Of a DNA stretch of 64,000 bases, positions 52,909 to 60,893 are shown one piece after another; within the stretch, counting starts at the first letter, position 1, and every line of letters begins with the position of its first letter. The stretch is from CBDCMJ01 sp965224325. GTDB taxonomy: Bacteria; Chloroflexota; Dehalococcoidia; Lucifugimonadales; UBA3495. A model generated the notes under the pieces. That model saw nothing but the letters and a program-made list of their open reading frames with translations, did no database searches and was not told the origin of the DNA. The stretch spans positions 1-64,000 of the forward strand of contig CBDCYT010000014.1 in assembly GCA_965224325.1 (NCBI GenBank), given 5' to 3'. The translations under genes were made by a program, and so were the position numbers.

Positions 52909-54221
52909 CTGGGACGGTTTCGCACGTCAACCGCCCGCCCTTCCTGGGTGGGTCACTGCCGGTGCCGGGAGATAAGTCCATATCTCATCGGGCGCTCATC
53001 TTAAACTCCATGGCGGAGGGCGAGGCCCAAATCTCCGGCCTTCCCGGGGGCGCAGACGTTCGCTCTACCATGGCTTGCCTCGAGGGCCTGGGAGTTGAAA
53101 TCGGAGAGGCAGCCCAACCGGGGGCCGTCACGGTGCGCGGCGGCGGACAGGGGCTCCGGGAACCATCGGATATCCTGAACGCCGGCAACAGCGGCACGTC
53201 TATGCGGTTGTTGTGCGGGCTGCTGGCCGCCCAGGACTTCACTACCGTGATAAGCGGCGACGCCTCTCTTCGCTCCCGTCCCATGGGACGGGTGGTCCAG
53301 CCGTTGAAGAACATGGGCGCCGGCATCATGGGACGCGGTAACGACACCCTAGCCCCTCTTACCGTTCGTGGGGGTGGCCTTAAGGGCATTGAATACACCA
53401 TGCCGGTGGCCAGTGCCCAGGTCAAGTCCAGCATCATGCTGGCCGGAATATCCGCCCATGGGGAAACCATTCTGCACCAGCCTGCTTTGTCTCGGGACCA
53501 TACCGAGCGTATGCTCAGCGCCATGGGCGCCGGTGTCGAGACCGATGGGCTGAGTGTGGTTCTGCGTCCGGCGCGGCTGCGCGCCACTGACCTGGCTATT
53601 CCCGGCGACATTAGCTCCGCCGCCTTCTGGTTGGTCGCCGGTCTGTGCCATCCGAACGCGCGTGTTGTGGTCAAAGGGGTGGGTCTCAATCCTAGCCGTA
53701 CCGGAATCGTAGAAGCCCTCCGTGACATGGGCGCCGACAACAGCCTCCGCTTGCTGGAAGAACGAGTGGTGGGGGGGGAGCCGGTGGCCGACTTGATGGT
53801 GGAGTCATGCCGTCTCAACGGCACAGTCATTGGCGGGGACATGATTCCCCGCATCATCGACGAGCTGCCGGTGCTGGCGGTCGCGGCTTGTTTCGCCGAG
53901 GGCGTCACAGTGATACGGGATGCCGGGGAGCTCCGGTTCAAGGAGTCCGACCGGATCGAAACCGTTGTCAAGGAGCTGGGGGGCCTGGGCGCTAAAATCC
54001 GGGCCACGGAAGATGGAATGGTAATTGAGGGAACCGGGCGCCTGGTGGGAGCGGTCTGCGATAGCCACGGCGACCACCGGTTGGCCATGTCTCTGGCGGT
54101 TGCCGGAGCGCTGGCCCAAGGTGAAACTACCATTTATGGGGCGGATGCCGCGGCAGTGTCCTACCCGGACTTCTGGCGGCGCTTGGACGAGCTGTGCCAA
54201 AAGGAGCCGCGGCCCGAATGA
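52905..54221 (+). CDS. aroA: EPSP synthase (3-phosphoshikimate 1-carboxyvinyltransferase)
   Basis: Penultimate step of chorismate synthesis: shikimate-3-P plus PEP gives EPSP. 438 residues, two inverse alpha/beta domains. PGDKSISHRALIL (about 21-33) binds phosphate. The PEP-site block reads LNAGNSGTSMRLLCG rather than the GNAGTAMRPL of class I enzymes, pointing to a class II-type EPSPS. SRPMGRVVQPL, KESDRIETVV and DHRLAMSLAVAG are intact. It is coupled to tyrA by an ATGA overlap. Its stop again lies in ATGA, where a duplicated gmk start begins. Confidence 0.94.
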   Translation: MTGTVSHVNRPPFLGGSLPVPGDKSISHRALILNSMAEGEAQISGLPGGADVRSTMACLEGLGVEIGEAAQPGAVTVRGGGQGLREPSDILNAGNSGTSMRLLCGLLAAQDFTTVISGDASLRSRPMGRVVQPLKNMGAGIMGRGNDTLAPLTVRGGGLKGIEYTMPVASAQVKSSIMLAGISAHGETILHQPALSRDHTERMLSAMGAGVETDGLSVVLRPARLRATDLAIPGDISSAAFWLVAGLCHPNARVVVKGVGLNPSRTGIVEALRDMGADNSLRLLEERVVGGEPVADLMVESCRLNGTVIGGDMIPRIIDELPVLAVAACFAEGVTVIRDAGELRFKESDRIETVVKELGGLGAKIRATEDGMVIEGTGRLVGAVCDSHGDHRLAMSLAVAGALAQGETTIYGADAAAVSYPDFWRRLDELCQKEPRPE

Positions 54222-54331
54222 TCACGCCGGCGCTCCAGCTTTTACCAGCGGTTTTGCTATGGCCCGGCATTCAACAGGAACCGCAGCCCGGATGATCACG
54301 CCGGCGTTCCAGCCATTACTGGTCGTGCTGT
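54203..54331 (+). repeat. 74-bp tandem duplication of the aroA-gmk junction
   Basis: The block GGAGCCGCGGCCCGAATG at 54203 recurs 74 bp later as GGAACCGCAGCCCGGATG at 54277, and similarity continues through ATGATCACGCCGGCG and CTCCAG/TTCCAG into the next ~20 bp. The duplicated unit carries the ATGA junction. Confidence 0.85.
54218..54295 (+). CDS. 25-codon bridging ORF between aroA and gmk
   Basis: ATG 54218 overlaps the aroA stop (ATGA) and the ORF ends at TGA 54293-54295, which overlaps the gmk ATG 54292 (ATGA). The peptide begins MITPALQLLPAVLLW, a frame-shifted relic of the gmk N-terminus (MITPAFQPLLVVLSG) left by the 74-bp duplication. It probably has no function as a peptide, but its translation could relay ribosomes from aroA to gmk. 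Confidence 0.4.
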   Translation: MITPALQLLPAVLLWPGIQQEPQPG

Positions 54332-54900
54332 CCGGACCATCTGGGGTGGGTAAAGACGCGGCCTTGACCGAGCTGAAAAAGTTGGACCGGCCCTGGCATT
54401 TTGCGGTCAGCGCCACCACTCGCCCCAAGCGTGCCGGGGAGCGCGACGGCGACGACTACTTATTCCTGGACAACGACACCTTCAACGGGATGATGGAACG
54501 CAACGAGTTCCTGGAATACGCTCAGGTCTATGGCCGTTGGTATGGGGTGCCTTGGAGCCAGGTCAGCCATGGAATGGATGCCGGAAAGGACGTTATCCTG
54601 AAAATCGACGTACAGGGGGCGGAAACGGTACGGAAGATGGCGCCGGAGGCGGTGTTTATCTTCCTGGCGCCGGGCGGTTTCTGTGACCTGCAGAAGCGAT
54701 TGGCCTTGCGCATGACCGAGAGCGCCACTGAGATGGAGCGTCGCCTCGACGTGGCCCGGACTGAGCTGGACCGGGTCCATGAGTTCGAATACCGGGTGGT
54801 CAATCGCGACGGCGGCTTGGAGAAGGCTGTGGCGGACATCGACGCCATCATTGCTGCCGAGAAGTGCCGGGTGTCGCCCAAACGGGTGAAACTGCTATGA
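54292..54900 (+). CDS. gmk: Guanylate kinase
   Basis: Phosphorylates GMP to GDP; 202 residues, normal length. P-loop GPSGVGKDA (about 15-23), with Asp-Ala in place of the more usual Ser/Thr after Lys. The GMP-binding segment is SATTRPKRAGERDGDDYLF, with the Arg and Tyr residues seen in the family, then EFLEYAQVYGRWYGVP and KIDVQGAETV. The frame is open from 54025, but that part overlaps aroA; ATG 54292 is the natural start. It belongs to the tyrA-aroA-gmk run. Confidence 0.9.
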   Translation: MITPAFQPLLVVLSGPSGVGKDAALTELKKLDRPWHFAVSATTRPKRAGERDGDDYLFLDNDTFNGMMERNEFLEYAQVYGRWYGVPWSQVSHGMDAGKDVILKIDVQGAETVRKMAPEAVFIFLAPGGFCDLQKRLALRMTESATEMERRLDVARTELDRVHEFEYRVVNRDGGLEKAVADIDAIIAAEKCRVSPKRVKLL

Positions 54901-54966
54901 TGTGGACGTACTTCACCGCCGCCTTTAGTCCCATGCTGCGGGTTTGCGGCGATCGGGGGAGATAAG

Positions 54967-55872
54967 ATGACTGAAAACATGGGTCAAGTGGCCGCCAGGC
55001 CACGGCTGCCCGAATGGTTGAAGGCGCCCGCTCCAGGCAGTCCGCGCTACATAGAGCTGAAACAGCTAATGCAAGGCAGCCGGTTGCATACCGTCTGTGA
55101 GGAGGCCCACTGCCCCAACATAGGGGAATGCTGGAACTTGGGCACGGCCACCTTCATGATCCTGGGGGATATTTGTACCCGCCGCTGCCACTATTGTGCA
55201 GTCAACACCGGCCGCCCCGCGGGTATTGACCTGCAAGAGCCGTCGAGACTCGCCGAAACAGTCAAGACCATGGGTCTCAACTACTGTGTGATCACCTCGG
55301 TTAACCGGGATGATTTGGCCGACGGCGGGGCGTTTATCTTTGCGTCTTGTATCAAAAAAATACGGGAGCAAACTCCGAATTGCAAGATCGAAGTGCTGAT
55401 TCCCGACTTTGACGGGTCCTGGCCGGCCCTCAAGAAGGTCACCGACGCCTGCCCCGAGGTGCTCAACCATAACATCGAGTCGACCCGCCGCATCTTCCCC
55501 AGTGTGAGGCCCAGAGGGGATTACCGGCTGTCTTTGGAACTGTTGGCCAAGGTAAAGGAGCTGAGCCCCGGCGCAATTACCAAATCGGGAATCATCGTAG
55601 GCATGGGTGAACATAAGGAAGAGATCGTGGAAACCATGCAAGACCTTCGGGAAGTCGAGTGCGACTTGCTAACCATCGGCCAATACCTGCGGCCTTCCGC
55701 CAAGCACGTCGCCATAGACCGATTCTACCACCCGAAGGAGTTCGCCGAGCTTGCCGAGATTGGTGAAGCCATGGGGTTCAAACACGTCGCCTCAGGCCCG
55801 TTGGTGCGCAGCTCCTATCACGCCGGCGAACAGCACGGGGCGGCGCAAAACCGTCTCGCTGGCCTAGGCTAA
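54967..55872 (+). CDS. lipA: Lipoyl synthase
   Basis: Radical SAM enzyme inserting two sulfurs into octanoyl-lipoyl domains. 301 residues. The auxiliary cluster cysteines are C44, C49, C55 (CEEAHCPNIGEC), the radical-SAM cluster C70, C74, C77 (CTRRCHYC), and the C-terminal RSSYHAGE provides the conserved Ser ligand. GGGGAGATAAG precedes ATG 54967. It follows gmk by 66 bp in the same direction. lipB and lipoyl-protein genes are not in the window. Confidence 0.95.
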   Translation: MTENMGQVAARPRLPEWLKAPAPGSPRYIELKQLMQGSRLHTVCEEAHCPNIGECWNLGTATFMILGDICTRRCHYCAVNTGRPAGIDLQEPSRLAETVKTMGLNYCVITSVNRDDLADGGAFIFASCIKKIREQTPNCKIEVLIPDFDGSWPALKKVTDACPEVLNHNIESTRRIFPSVRPRGDYRLSLELLAKVKELSPGAITKSGIIVGMGEHKEEIVETMQDLREVECDLLTIGQYLRPSAKHVAIDRFYHPKEFAELAEIGEAMGFKHVASGPLVRSSYHAGEQHGAAQNRLAGLG

Positions 55873-55894
55873 TGGCCAATGGCTGCCGGTCGGC

Positions 55895-56677
55895 CTATCC
55901 CCGGCTTGGATAACCTCTGGGGGTCACCATATGGCCCCGGTGCACGAAGGTGGTGGAGTTGCCTACCAGCACCACGGTGACCATGTCAATCGAATCCAAG
56001 TGGTCCTCCAAACGCTCCAGATCGGTTACGGTGACACCTTGATCGGGACGGTAGGCGTTGCGCACAATGCCCACCGGCGTGTCTCCGGTGCGATGGGCCA
56101 GCAGGATGAGACGCGCCTCTCGCAGCTGGGTGTCCCGCGTCCGGCTTCGCGGATTATAGATGGCAACGACGAAGTCACCCTGGCCGGCGGCCTCTAGCCG
56201 GCGGCGGATCGTTTCCCAGGGGGTGAGCAAGTCGCTGAGGCTGATGCTGCAGAAGTCCTGCATCAGAGGCGCCCCTAAAAGAGCGGCCGCGGCCTGCATC
56301 GCCGACACCCCCGGCAATATCTCCAAGGGTGGGCATTCGCCGTCCCAGTCCCGGTCCACCAACACCCGGAAAATGGGTCCGGCCATACCGTAAATGCCGG
56401 TGTCTCCGGAAGAGATCACGGCGACGCTGGCTCCCTGGTAGGCCAAGTCCACGGCTTTGGCGGCCCGTTCCATTTCCTGCCCCAAATTCATGGCGAGAAG
56501 ATTCTTTTCTTTCACCAGCGGACTCACCTGTTCGACGTACGCCCGGTAACCGACCACCCATTCAGCCTGGTCCAAAGCGGCTAGAGCTAGGGGAGTCAAG
56601 TGGTCTGTATTTCCGGGGCCTAGACCCACCAGACACAATTTTCCGGTTCCGCCGCCATTGTTCGTTTGCGAGTCCAT
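55895..56677 (-). CDS. cobJ: Precorrin-3B C17-methyltransferase
   Basis: SAM-dependent tetrapyrrole methylase contracting the corrin ring during cobalamin synthesis (CobJ/CbiH). 260 residues. N-terminal LVGLGPGNTDHLTPLA, the SAM-loop motif SSGDTGIYGMAGP, and EILPGVSAMQAAAALLGAPL are family hallmarks, with VAIYNPRSRTRD in the second domain. ATG 56677 lies 6 nt after GGAGAGG; GTG two codons earlier is possible but too close. No other cob genes are adjacent, so it is an isolated pathway gene, convergent with lipA. Confidence 0.9.
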   Translation of the reverse strand: MDSQTNNGGGTGKLCLVGLGPGNTDHLTPLALAALDQAEWVVGYRAYVEQVSPLVKEKNLLAMNLGQEMERAAKAVDLAYQGASVAVISSGDTGIYGMAGPIFRVLVDRDWDGECPPLEILPGVSAMQAAAALLGAPLMQDFCSISLSDLLTPWETIRRRLEAAGQGDFVVAIYNPRSRTRDTQLREARLILLAHRTGDTPVGIVRNAYRPDQGVTVTDLERLEDHLDSIDMVTVVLVGNSTTFVHRGHMVTPRGYPSRG

Positions 56678-57510
56678 TTGCACCTCTCCAAGCGTCCTAA
56701 CAAATTTGTCGTCCCATCAGGTCTGGCGCAACGGACCACAGACGGGACGCGAGAGACCAACCGGATTCAGTCCTGGCCCCGAGTGAAGGACCTCTCGCTG
56801 CTCTCTAAATTCAACAGCATCGTCTCGGTCAGGCGGATGTTCGAACGTGCCAAGTTGCCAGGTGAGGCCGGAACGGGAGGAATTCCGGGCAAGATTTTAT
56901 TGAAAACGCTGGAACCGCCCCCAAACGGACCGCACAAAAAGTCAACCGAAAGACTTGAGTTGGTCAGCCCAGCACGTTGGCGTGTTCAAAGCCCAGGGTG
57001 AACTGTCCGTGAATTTCGTAGGCCAACTCACCTTCGAAGCTAAAAAGGGGCCTTTTTTGGTGGTAACTGGCGTTTCTTACCACCGGACAGACAGTATATG
57101 ATTGCCAACATAGGCAGGTTATGGCATATTGTACCTGTATCGTGCGATTGTCAACATTAGGCGAGGTCGCGTGGTACACTAAGGAGGCGGGAGTTATCGC
57201 CCCGTCTCTGGCCCGGTGCGGGCCAATTGTCTGTCCCCCTCGGCGGCGAAACCAAAGGCCCCCGGAACGCCGGGGCCTTTCAGCGTCCAGGGGTAGTGCG
57301 CTAGTTGAAATTAATGACTTGTGCCGCGGCTTGTCCGGACCTCGCGGCCCTGAGGCCGGAGTCCTGGCGTCAATCGAGCTTTTTTCACATTGCAGAGCTA
57401 GGCCAAGAGCCCATGTGGGTGTCAAGGGCGGGGGGAAGTTGGGCCACTGGAGCGGAGTAAAACTGTACCACTCCGCGTAAATGGCCAGCAAAAAGCAGCT
57501 GTCTTGAACG
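56678..57510. other. Intergenic region before the insertion-sequence cluster
   Basis: About 830 bp. No gene is supported. A clear hairpin occurs at 57254-57280. At 57437-57484 there is a copy of the GGGCCACTGGAGCGGAGTAA and ACTGTACCAC end sequence found twice near 59.9 kb, then GTAAATGGCCAGC. It marks the beginning of IS-derived sequence. Confidence 0.5.
57254..57280. terminator. Perfect 9-bp GC-rich hairpin
   Basis: AAAGGCCCC (57254-57262) pairs with GGGGCCTTT (57272-57280) around a 9-nt loop. The A/T-ended stem resembles a bidirectional terminator, although the T run is only three. No gene lies immediately upstream on either strand. Confidence 0.5.
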
Positions 57511-58458
57511 TCAAGAGTTTGCCAAGTCCGGATGCCAGTGCTTGCCGGTCTTCACCATACAGTTGAGTATGATCAGCAACTTCCGCATACAAGCCGTCAG
57601 GGCCAGCTTCTTGGCCTCGCCGGCTGCCAATAGCCGCTGATAAAAGTCCCGGACTACCGGGTTCCAGCGACTCGCCACCAACGCCCCCATGTACAGCGCG
57701 GCACGGACTCGTGCTCTGCCGCCCCAAACGGTGCGCTTACCGCGATGGGGACCGCTGTCCCGGCTGAAGGGGGCCACTCCGGCCAAGGCGGCGATCTGTT
57801 TCCGGTCCAGTGTGCCCAACTCTGGCAGCGCGGCCAACAACGTGACGGATAGCTGTTCGCCCACGCCGGGAACACTGCGCAGGAGTTCGTCCTTTTCCCG
57901 CCGTACCGGACTGTTGAGGACCGATTCCCGGAGGTCGCCGTCCAGATCGTTCAGCTCCCGCTCCAGCCAAGTGATATGAGCCTGGACGCGGGGACGCACC
58001 TCCGGGATGGCGCGGCTCAGCGTGTTCTTCTCTGCCACCAGGATGGCGGTCACCTGCTTCCGGCGCGCCAGCACGGCCCCGAGAACTTGGGTGTCGGCGT
58101 CCCTCAGCGGCCGTATCAGGGGACGGACGGCCTCGTCGAAGTGTGCCAGGATGCGAGCGTCCAGCCGGTCGGTCTTGGCCAACTGTCCGGTGGACTTGGC
58201 GAAGTCCCGCACCTGGCGGGGATTGACCACCGCCACAGGCAGGGATGCTGCGCCCAGCGCCGCCGCCAGAGGCAACTCGATGCCGCCAGTGGCCTCCAGA
58301 ATAACCGCCGCCGGCATCAGGTCCTGTAGCTGGGCGACCAACTCCCGAACCTCTGCTTCGTCGTAGGGCAAGCTCCAACTCCGGCCCGACGGGCGGATGG
58401 CGACATCCACGCGCTCCTTGGCAATGTCGATACCAACGTAGGTGAGTTCCTCTTGCAT
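57511..58458 (-). CDS. IS110 family transposase
   Basis: 315-residue DEDD transposase. The N-terminal RuvC-like domain starts YVGIDIAKERVDVAI (catalytic Asp) and contains LEATGGIELPL and KTDRLDARILAHF. The C-terminal IS116/IS110/IS902 domain carries SVPGVGEQLSVTLLAALPEL and the conserved Ser region GVAPFSRDSG. It appears intact. IS110 elements use a bridge RNA encoded in their flanks; the 58459-58640 upstream sequence is the place to look for it here. It lies next to IS21 fragments. Confidence 0.92.
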   Translation of the reverse strand: MQEELTYVGIDIAKERVDVAIRPSGRSWSLPYDEAEVRELVAQLQDLMPAAVILEATGGIELPLAAALGAASLPVAVVNPRQVRDFAKSTGQLAKTDRLDARILAHFDEAVRPLIRPLRDADTQVLGAVLARRKQVTAILVAEKNTLSRAIPEVRPRVQAHITWLERELNDLDGDLRESVLNSPVRREKDELLRSVPGVGEQLSVTLLAALPELGTLDRKQIAALAGVAPFSRDSGPHRGKRTVWGGRARVRAALYMGALVASRWNPVVRDFYQRLLAAGEAKKLALTACMRKLLIILNCMVKTGKHWHPDLANS

Positions 58459-58725
58459 GTTCTCATCTCCCCGTAATACTGGCCCGGCCTTGCGAAATGC
58501 GGGCTTCTATGGCCCAAGCAGCTGTTCGGGCTCTGTTGGAGGAGAGTGCGGCGACCTTCGCTTTTTGACGGCCTGTTACGACCAATGTCACTCCGGTCTG
58601 CCGCACCCGGAACCGCTCCTGTAAAGGAATGGTCCCATAAACTCAAAGATACAATGTCCACACTAATTGTTCATGGGAAATGTCCCACCGTCGGCTGTGA
58701 AGGGGAGGAGCCGTTGTGGTACGAG

Positions 58726-58987
58726 CTAGACGTCGTCTGAGGAGCCTGGAGACTGGGAAGCAGCGCTCTCCCGGCTGTGCCGGAGGCGGTAGCTGTCGCC
58801 GTTCATCTCCAGGATGTGGACGTGGTTGGTGAGGCGGTTCAGCAGAGCTCCGGTCAGGCGTTCCGACCCGAACACCTCTGTCCACTCATCAAAGGGCAGG
58901 TTGGTGGTGACCAGGATTGAGCCCCGCTCGTAGCGTTGGCTGAAGACCTCGAAGAGGAGTTCCGCGCCGGTGGGGGACAGGGGGACG
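58726..58987 (-). pseudogene. istB: Truncated IS21 istB (C-terminal fragment)
   Basis: About 85 codons homologous to the C-terminal third of the intact IstB at 60.1-60.9 kb (LFEVFSQRYERGS, NLPFDEWTEVFGSERLTGAL, HVHILEMNGDSYRL). It is diverged at the C-terminus and cut at about 58987 by a 70-bp inverted-repeat element. The matching right-end sequence (AATGTCCACACTAATTGTTC) lies at about 58652. It is the remnant of a second IS21 copy. Confidence 0.85.
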
Positions 58988-59057
58988 GGTTCCGTTCGTT
59001 TTTAGAGGACGGCCTTCCTGTAGCGCCATAGGCCATACCCTAAAAGCAAACGGAACC
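58988..59057. repeat. 70-bp element with 18-bp inverted ends
   Basis: GGTTCCGTTCGTTTTTAG (58988-59005) and CTAAAAGCAAACGGAACC (59040-59057) are inverted repeats with 16 of 18 matches, enclosing 34 bp. It separates the istB fragment from the IS110 fragment. It may be an internally deleted IS, consisting of little more than its two ends. Confidence 0.75.
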
Positions 59058-59464
59058 GCGTCGTATGTCCCCGCCGGGACAGAAAGCCCCGGAAAGCAGG
59101 CCGTAGGTGTGGAGTTGCTGGAGCCACTGGCAGTCCACCACGCCGGTCTTGCGACCCGGCACGTTCTTGATGCGCCTGGGGTCCACCAGCATCACCTGGA
59201 AGCCCCGCTCTTCCAGCACCCCGAAGAGGGGTATCCAGTACACCCCCGTCGACTCCATGACCACGGTCTCCACGCCGCACTCGGTCAGCCAATTGGCCAA
59301 ACGGTACAGGTCCGCCGTGAAGGCCCCAAACTCCTGCACCGGCCGCTCCGCGCGGCCGGCAGGAACCGCTCGAAGTGGCTGGTGGCGCCCACGTCGATGC
59401 CCGCCGCGTTTAGGTTCAGCTGGGACAGCCCCGCTGGTTTTGCGCTGCTCTGGCCTGTGCTCAT
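59058..59464 (-). pseudogene. Frameshifted, truncated IS110-like transposase
   Basis: N-terminal IS110 sequence from ATG 59464 (NLNAAGIDVGATSHFERFLPA). After a frameshift near 59340-59370 it continues as QEFGAFTADLYRLANWL, VMESTGVYWIPLF and VDCQWLQQLHTYGLL. It stops at the 70-bp element, so the central and C-terminal domains are missing. The sequence differs from the intact IS110 at 57.5 kb, so a second IS type is represented. Confidence 0.8.
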
Positions 59465-59848
59465 TATTCCCTCCACGATTACCGTGTAGGCGTGTCGCCG
59501 GAGGGAGTCACTGACAACGCACAGTCTCCCGAACGGGATCGCCTCCGGTCGGGCGTCACTAATGAAGTCGCAAGACTCCCGGACCATGCTTGCTAACGGG
59601 CAATCTGCACCGACGTTTATTCGGTCTTCGTCCAGGCAACACGTCTCGCCATGAGCATACGCACCCCGGCAGGCCCGCACCAGTTAGTCGCCTCTGCACG
59701 GGCCGGACACGGGCTTAACGATGCTTGCTACTAACACTATTGCGGGCGCTCCCGGCCCGCGCTTGGACGGCGTTGGGCCGCAGCCGCCGCGCCCTCGGGG
59801 CCGGAGGGCGGCCCGCTCGGCCACGTGCGCCGGGTGTCAAGGGCGTTG

Positions 59849-60058
59849 GGATGTTGGGCCAGTGAGGCGGAGCAAAAGTGTACCACAAGAGGTTATTGGC
59901 CAGCGTAAATGTCCGCACCAGTTGTTCATGTCAATGGCGGAGGCATGTTGGGCCACTGGGGCGGAGTAAAACTGTACCACCTGGTGTGTTCATGTTCAGC
60001 GAAAAAGTCCTCACTAACTGGCCAGCATAAATGTCCGCACCACTTGTTGAGGGAAATG
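59849..60058 (-). repeat. Duplicated IS21 right-end sequences
   Basis: Two successive copies of GTTGGGCCA.TG.GGCGGAG then AAAACTGTACCAC, followed by TGGCCAGC.TAAATGTCCGC and a TTGTT end, at about 59849-59930 and 59945-60058. A third partial copy is at 57437-57484. They suggest nested or tandem insertion of related IS21-like elements. Confidence 0.75.
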
Positions 60059-60110
60059 GCCTGCTTACGGGTGGGTCAGCAGAGGACAGGCAGGAAGGTC
60101 TTGATGCTAC

Positions 60111-60893
60111 CTATTCTTCGTGAGGCTTGTCTTGAGTTTGGGAGGCAACTCCCTCTCTGCTACGCTTGAGCCGGTAGCTCTCGCCGTTCATCTCCAGGAT
60201 GTGGACGTGGTGGGTGAGGCGGTCCAGCAGGGCCCCGGTGAGCCTCTCCGACCCGAAGACCTCGGTCCACTCGTCGAAGGGAAGGTTGGTGGTCACCAGG
60301 ATTGAGCCCCGTTCGTAGCGCTGGCTGAAGACCTCGAAGAGCAGTTCCGCCCCGGTGGGTGACAGGGGCACGAAGCCCAGTTCGTCGATGATCAGCAGGC
60401 TGAGGCGGGAAAGTTGTCTCTGGAGGCTGAGCAGACGTCTTTCATCCCGGGCCTCCATCAACTCGTGGACCAGGGCGGCGGCGGCGGTGAAGCCCACGGA
60501 CATCCCTTTCTGGCAGGCGGCCAGGCCCAGTCCCAGGGCGATGTGGGTCTTGCCGGTGCCGCTGTTTAAGGCGGCGATGACGTTCTCCCGGCGCTGGATG
60601 TATTCGCACCGGGCCAGTTCCATCACCAGGGACTTGTTCACCGAGGGGATGGCGGTAAAGTCGAAGGTGTCCAGGCTTTTGACGGCAGGGAACCGGGCCG
60701 CCCGGATCCGCCGCCCCACCATGCGCTGGTGGCGGTCGATGAGTTCCAGCTCGGCCAGCCGCAGCAGGTATTGGGGATGGTCCACACCTTCGGCGGCGCA
60801 CTGGGCCGCCATCTTCCCGTATTCCCGGAGGAAGCTGGGCAGCTTCAACTCCTTCAGGTGGTGTTCCAATAGCAGCGTCGACCGGTCGTTCAT
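60111..60893 (-). CDS. istB: IS21 helper ATPase IstB
   Basis: 260-residue AAA+ helper of IS21 transposition. The P-loop region reads AALNSGTGKTHIA; the first Gly of GxxxxGK is replaced by Leu and the usual GPPGTGKT is lost, so ATP binding may be impaired. Walker B LLIIDELGF and the C-terminal NLPFDEWTEVFGSERLTGALLDRL are normal. ATG 60893 overlaps the istA stop (ATGA), giving coupled translation; the open frame upstream lies inside istA. Confidence 0.88.
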   Translation of the reverse strand: MNDRSTLLLEHHLKELKLPSFLREYGKMAAQCAAEGVDHPQYLLRLAELELIDRHQRMVGRRIRAARFPAVKSLDTFDFTAIPSVNKSLVMELARCEYIQRRENVIAALNSGTGKTHIALGLGLAACQKGMSVGFTAAAALVHELMEARDERRLLSLQRQLSRLSLLIIDELGFVPLSPTGAELLFEVFSQRYERGSILVTTNLPFDEWTEVFGSERLTGALLDRLTHHVHILEMNGESYRLKRSREGVASQTQDKPHEE

